The notes under the pieces are model-generated. The model saw nothing but the letters and a program-made list of their open reading frames with translations. It searched no databases and was not told the origin of the DNA. DNA of 64,000 bases from Budorcas taxicolor (Eukaryota; Chordata; Mammalia; Artiodactyla; Bovidae). Positions 59,861 through 64,000 of this stretch are shown here, piece by piece. Position numbers and translations under genes: made by a program. The first letter of the stretch is position 1. Every line of letters starts with the position of its first letter. The DNA is taken from NCBI RefSeq assembly GCF_023091745.1, contig NC_068935.1, positions 62,024,724 to 62,088,723 on the forward strand, in the 5' to 3' direction.

Positions 59861-60132
59861 GCTGCTGCTGCTAAGTCGCTTCAGTCGTGTCTGACTCTGC
59901 GACCCCATAGACGGCAGCCCACCAGGCCCCCCCATCCCTGGGATTCTCCACGCAAGAACACTGGAGTGGGTTGCCATTTCCTTCTCCAATGCATGAAAGT
60001 GAAAAGTGAAAGTGAAGTTGCTCAGTTGTTTCTGACTCTTAGCGACCCCATGGTCTGCAGCCTACCAGGCTCCTGCGTCCATGGAATTTTCCAGGAAAGA
60101 GTACTGGAGTGGAGTGCCATTGCCTTCTCCTA
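59861..60132 (-). mobile_element. Bov-A2 SINE (BovA dimer)
   Basis: (GCT)n at the left end, then two BovA monomers, each with a 'gcgaccccat' and 'actggagtgg' block, joined by a 'gaaagtgaaaagtgaaagtg' linker at 59995-60016. This is the known Bov-A2 layout. There is no tRNA head. Confidence 0.9.
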
Positions 60133-63100
60133 GAAAATCACTAGAAAGTGTGAATTCCCTGCCCAGAAATCTGACAGTCAGCAGAGAGTGGCATCCCATT
60201 CAAGAGGCTCATGGGCCAGAAACCTGTCTGCTGAGTGCTGGAGGTGAGGAAGCCTCCCGATTCTAGATGGGCCCAGTGTTAACAAGGCACAACTCTGCAT
60301 CCAAGTCTCCTGAGTGCTGGTTGAAAATGCAGATTTCTCATCCCCACCTACACCTGCTACTCTGCCCCTTAAGTCGTTAGCACACCCCAAGCCAGGGGTC
60401 TAATGCACCCGTCTAGCTCTGGCCCTAATTTGCCTGGGCTCCGCAACTGGCCCAGGGCCCCTTGGTATTTGCACAGCATCCCCCATTCCCATTTAGAGTC
60501 ATTCATATCCAGGACAGTGTAACTTAAATGAAGCTATACATACAATTTATTTTCATTTTCAGTAAGATAGCATGCATCTTCTTTGGGAAATGGGAACATA
60601 AACCTTCCCTCAATTAAGTACAACAAACACTACAAAATCCCCTTCTGGTCTACCTTCTGGCTTTTTATAGAAGGCAAAGAAAATGGAAACGTAAACAGAG
60701 AGGGGCAGGTGCCCAGGCAGAGTAAGAGAGGAAAACTAGGGAAGACAGAGACAGATGCCTCCCACCCACGCACACAGAAAAAGGCACACACAGACACAAA
60801 CATCCCAAGAGAAACAGACTTTCCTGGTGAGACACCCTCTCTGTTGGCCCTTTAGGATTCATTTCTAGTAGCAGTGCATGTGCACATTACAGGGTGAGCC
60901 CAAATGGGTGTTGTGGCCACATCCTGGCCGGACGGGTTGAGAGCTCAGGCCCTTGGCATCCCAGAATTGCCTGACTTGGGTAGATTGGTGTCTCAACAGT
61001 GTATTCAGTCTCACAGCCTGTCCTTTGAACACTTGTGACCCAAAAAGACATGTTCCCGGAAGGTGTGCCCAAATTATTTTAGTCCAACAGGTAGGACTTT
61101 ACCTGCCTGAGCAATCGCTCAGAATTGTTCTGAGATATGATGCCATCTCTGTATGTCTCTTTTGGGTAAGTCTGGATGTTTATAGACCAGGTCTGCTGGC
61201 CTTAAAGCTGGCCATGCTGTTAGAAGACCCCATGGGGATGCAAGGTGGTGAGAAATATTATTTTGGTTCTGGAAGCATATTTTTATATATGCCAGTGCTG
61301 TTGGACCATCTTTGTCCAGATATAGTTCTATTGATCTGAGAGCACAACTCAAGGGAGAACAGACATCCAATAAGAAGAATTGGGAATCCAAGTGATTAAT
61401 AGGATGATTTAGGGTTAGGGTTAGTGATGGGAGAGGGAGCTGAAGGCACCTATCTGAATTAGATGATAGAAAGTGCAGTCTCTCGTGTGATCTATAAAGA
61501 TTCCCTCCAGGGCATTTTTGCTGTGGCCCAGAACTGAATTGAATACCGTGAGCCACCTGTTATCTTCTAGGGTCTGGGGACATTCTGTTTCAGTCCTTAT
61601 CTAGATGTCCCAAGGAGACCAGGTATTTCTGGCACCCCTTCGAAGTTTCTGGAAGCTGCCAGTTCTAGTTTGCGTGGCTTTGCTCCCTCTCCCCTGCGCC
61701 CATTGCCCAGGGAAGGCTGGCACCTGCTGAGGAGGTAGCCTGGCCACTTGTGCCATGAAATCAGTCTACTGCTGATCTCTTAGGCTCAGAAGTGACCTTT
61801 CCTAGTAACGAGACACCCTCAGTAGGGGTCCCGAGCTCCAAAGTGACCAGAAGACACTGAAGTATTCCCTGCTTTTGTGACAAATGTTGGCTTTTGGCTC
61901 CATTAAATTCAGCTGTTAATTTCTGTTCTTTCAAATCAGGGTGAAATGATTCTTTTGGTTTTCAGTGTTTCTGATTGGATACAGAAAATTGGATTTAAAT
62001 AACTTGGTTAAAATTTACATTGCTGTCTAAAGCACATATCAGGAACCTTTATTCACTGACATGAACTCTCAGGTTTTAGGAAGCATGATGTTTCAGAAAT
62101 GTGTCTGTGAAGCAGCTGCAGTCTGTGGCACTTGGCTAGCTCCAGAGTGGAATCCACAGTCAACCTGATAGAGTCTTTATTCTCTGGGAGCATAGAGTTG
62201 TTAGACTACACTAAAGATCCTGCTTAAAGAAGAAAGATAATATTGTTTATATTAAGAGGCCAAGATTTGTTTTCCCACAGTCTTTCTGCCGACTTCTCTT
62301 TCCCAGTTGGGCAAAGGAGTGCACTTACAAGATTTGGGTATGCTTGTCCATGGTGAGTGAAAGTGCCTCATGTTCAAGGTCAGGATCTCCCTGTGTATCC
62401 ATCAAGTACACAACAATGGTTTTCATATTGTACCTAGAATCGATTTGATCTTGATTTCATAAGGTTCACCTTTGGAAGGCAGTAGACAGACATCTGTATG
62501 TGTCACTTTTGTCATGGAGTCTAGCTTCTTTTCCAGATTAGTTCCACCATTTTAAAGTGGAGTGGTTGGGTGACATAGCTTCTGAATTACCAGATTGTTT
62601 TCAGGATTGATGATGATTTTATTTTTAACTGCTATGGATCATTTTTAAATGATCTTCCTTTGTGTCTCATAAAGGTTTTCCCCAATATACCTGATTCATT
62701 ATGCAGAGTTTAGCTTCCTTTTGTGGATTCAGGGCTCACTTTTCCCCTCCCATTTTTATGGACACATTTGAAATGGCCTCTGTCTATCACGGTCTCCATG
62801 TGTCCATAGTCTCTTGTCACTGTGGGTGGTGATCTGAAGTGCAGTTGGGTTAAGTCCCCTGGGCAAGCCTGGCACAGGAAGGGCCAGTCCTGTTGCTACA
62901 CTGGAGAAGATAATTAACAATTCACTTGGGGGTTGTGTCTCCAAGACTTCATGCCAATTAAGTGAATACACTTTGGTAGGATCTGCTCAATTAAATGGGA
63001 ACTTTTCAGGAGGACCTGTTCAATTAAGCATCGGTGGCTTGGAAAAATCATGAATGAAAGAATGACGTGTGTATCTGTTGTGCATGGGACTGAAAGCAAG

Positions 63101-63307
63101 TCCCCTAAACCCATACATACCATTAGGCTTTGATGACACAGTAGCCTGGCCTTTCAGTAAGGCCCAGTGTTGGGTATTACTTTGTGGCATATTACTTCTC
63201 TCTCTTCTCTGGTGTGGCTCAAAATGCCTCAAATCTTGGGAGCTAGACCTTAGGCAATTTAGTTCACCCCTCAGATGTTTCTTCCTTCTCGGTAAAATGG
63301 AGGCAGT
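60133..63307. other. gene-free stretch, possibly intronic
   Basis: No coding exon or named repeat recognised in 3.2 kb. A minus-strand frame of 145 codons (61119-61556) and a plus-strand one of 128 (60953-61339) overlap each other and show no domain. 'tttgttttcccacag' at 62267-62280 looks like a splice acceptor, but no convincing exon follows. Confidence 0.4.
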
Positions 63308-63562
63308 CACTCAGTTGTGTCCGACTCTTTGCACATTTAAAGGAAAAGTATCTACATGCTCAGTCACTTCAGTCATGTCCGATTCTTTGTGACCCCACGG
63401 ACTGTAGCCCACCAGGCTCCTCTGTCCATGGGATTCTCCAGGCAAGAATACTGGAGTGGGTTGCCCTTTCCTCCTCCAGGGGAATCTTCCCAACCCAGGG
63501 ATTGAACCTGCGTCTCATGCATTGACAGGCGCATTCTTTACCAGTGCACCACTAGGGAAGCC
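63308..63562 (-). mobile_element. Bov-tA SINE with extra partial BovA start
   Basis: A complete minus-strand Bov-tA occupies about 63355-63562, with the tRNA-like head at the right end. Immediately to its left, 63308-63335 repeats the terminal 'cagttgtgtccgactctttg' of the element, followed by unrelated bases, suggesting a partial duplication or a second, truncated element. Confidence 0.82.
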
Positions 63563-64000
63563 TGTGAAGGGAGAAGCACAGTGCCAAATGCATAGTAGGT
63601 GCTCTGTTAATGAAAGTTATGTAACTCACCCCTCCCTCACAGGGTGTCACATGTCCACTGAGTGCTAAGAGCTACTGCCCTCTGAATGCTGGGGATTCAG
63701 GGCTGGCCAAGAAAGAGAAGGGCCCTATCCTGTGAGAGGTGACATTTTCCCCAGAGAGAATCAGGTAAAAACAAGCAATTTCAGAGGGTAAGTTTTAGGT
63801 AGTGAAAAGTGTTAGAAGTATGTGATGGAGCTGGAGAGTGAAGACATTTGGAGGAGGTGGCACTTGAGTGAGGCCCAAATTCTTCGAAGAAGCCACCTGA
63901 GGCAGGTTCAGAGGCTCTCGGGATTATTCCCTTGGTATATTTAGGACGGGATGAAAGATGAGTGTCTGGAAGGACTGACTGAGACATATGGGTCTGGTGG
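63563..64000. other. gene-free stretch to the window edge
   Basis: No gene or named repeat recognised. Confidence 0.45.

Noticed and set aside
61409..61424. TTAGGG-like units suggesting interstitial telomere sequence
   Set aside because: Only about two and a half units; too short to mean anything.
62267..62330. splice-acceptor-like TTTTCCCACAG followed by a possible exon
   Set aside because: No donor at a sensible distance and no coding frame of note; cannot be tied to the CpG-island promoter.

Overview
The window reads as mammalian, specifically ruminant (cattle-like), genomic DNA. It is full of repeats limited to or typical of ruminants: BovB (RTE-class LINE) copies, tRNA-headed Bov-tA SINEs, one Bov-A2 dimer, and long L1 elements with bovine-type 5' UTRs. 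There are no prokaryotic features. The one convincing protein-coding gene, at 21.0-23.1 kb, encodes a 685-residue PWWP protein of the PWWP3B/MUM1L1 lineage. That family is X-linked in human, so an X-chromosome origin is plausible but not proven.

Layout. 1-4 kb: the 5' end of an L1, then a short BovB insertion and two Bov-tA SINEs. 4.2-6.7 kb: segment A, whose left half recurs inverted at 19.07-20.74 kb (C) and right half inverted at 11.26-13.70 kb (B). B and C together look like one inverted copy of A that was later opened by about 5.4 kb, which includes the 3' end of an endogenous retrovirus whose LTR stops exactly at the edge of C. 21.0-23.55 kb: the PWWP gene, intronless in its coding part, with a poly(A) signal, starting only about 260 bases from C. 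23.6-32.6 kb: mostly gene-free sequence with SINEs, a solo LTR with 4-base target duplications, a relic DNA transposon and an old L1.

32.7-45.0 kb: a three-layer nest. An L1 (minus strand) was split by a BovB (plus strand), which was then split by a nearly full-length L1 (minus strand). Exact target-site duplications at both levels fix the order. All the reverse transcriptases here are broken. 45.0-49.6 kb: GC-rich sequence with no recognisable gene. 49.6-53.5 kb: a nearly full-length BovB (minus) that contains an oppositely oriented BovB 3' fragment. 53.5-56.7 kb: old L1 3' ends carrying further BovB and Bov-tA insertions. 58.0-58.7 kb: a CpG island with a CCAAT box, a GC box and a possible splice donor, probably the promoter and first exon of a rightward gene that I cannot identify. 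59-64 kb: intron-like or intergenic sequence with scattered SINEs.

I see no undescribed biological system. The notable content is structural: the nested retrotransposons, the split inverted duplicon beside the PWWP gene, the paired filled and empty insertion sites that order these events, and an unassigned CpG-island promoter. Family names come from recognition by eye; no database search was run.
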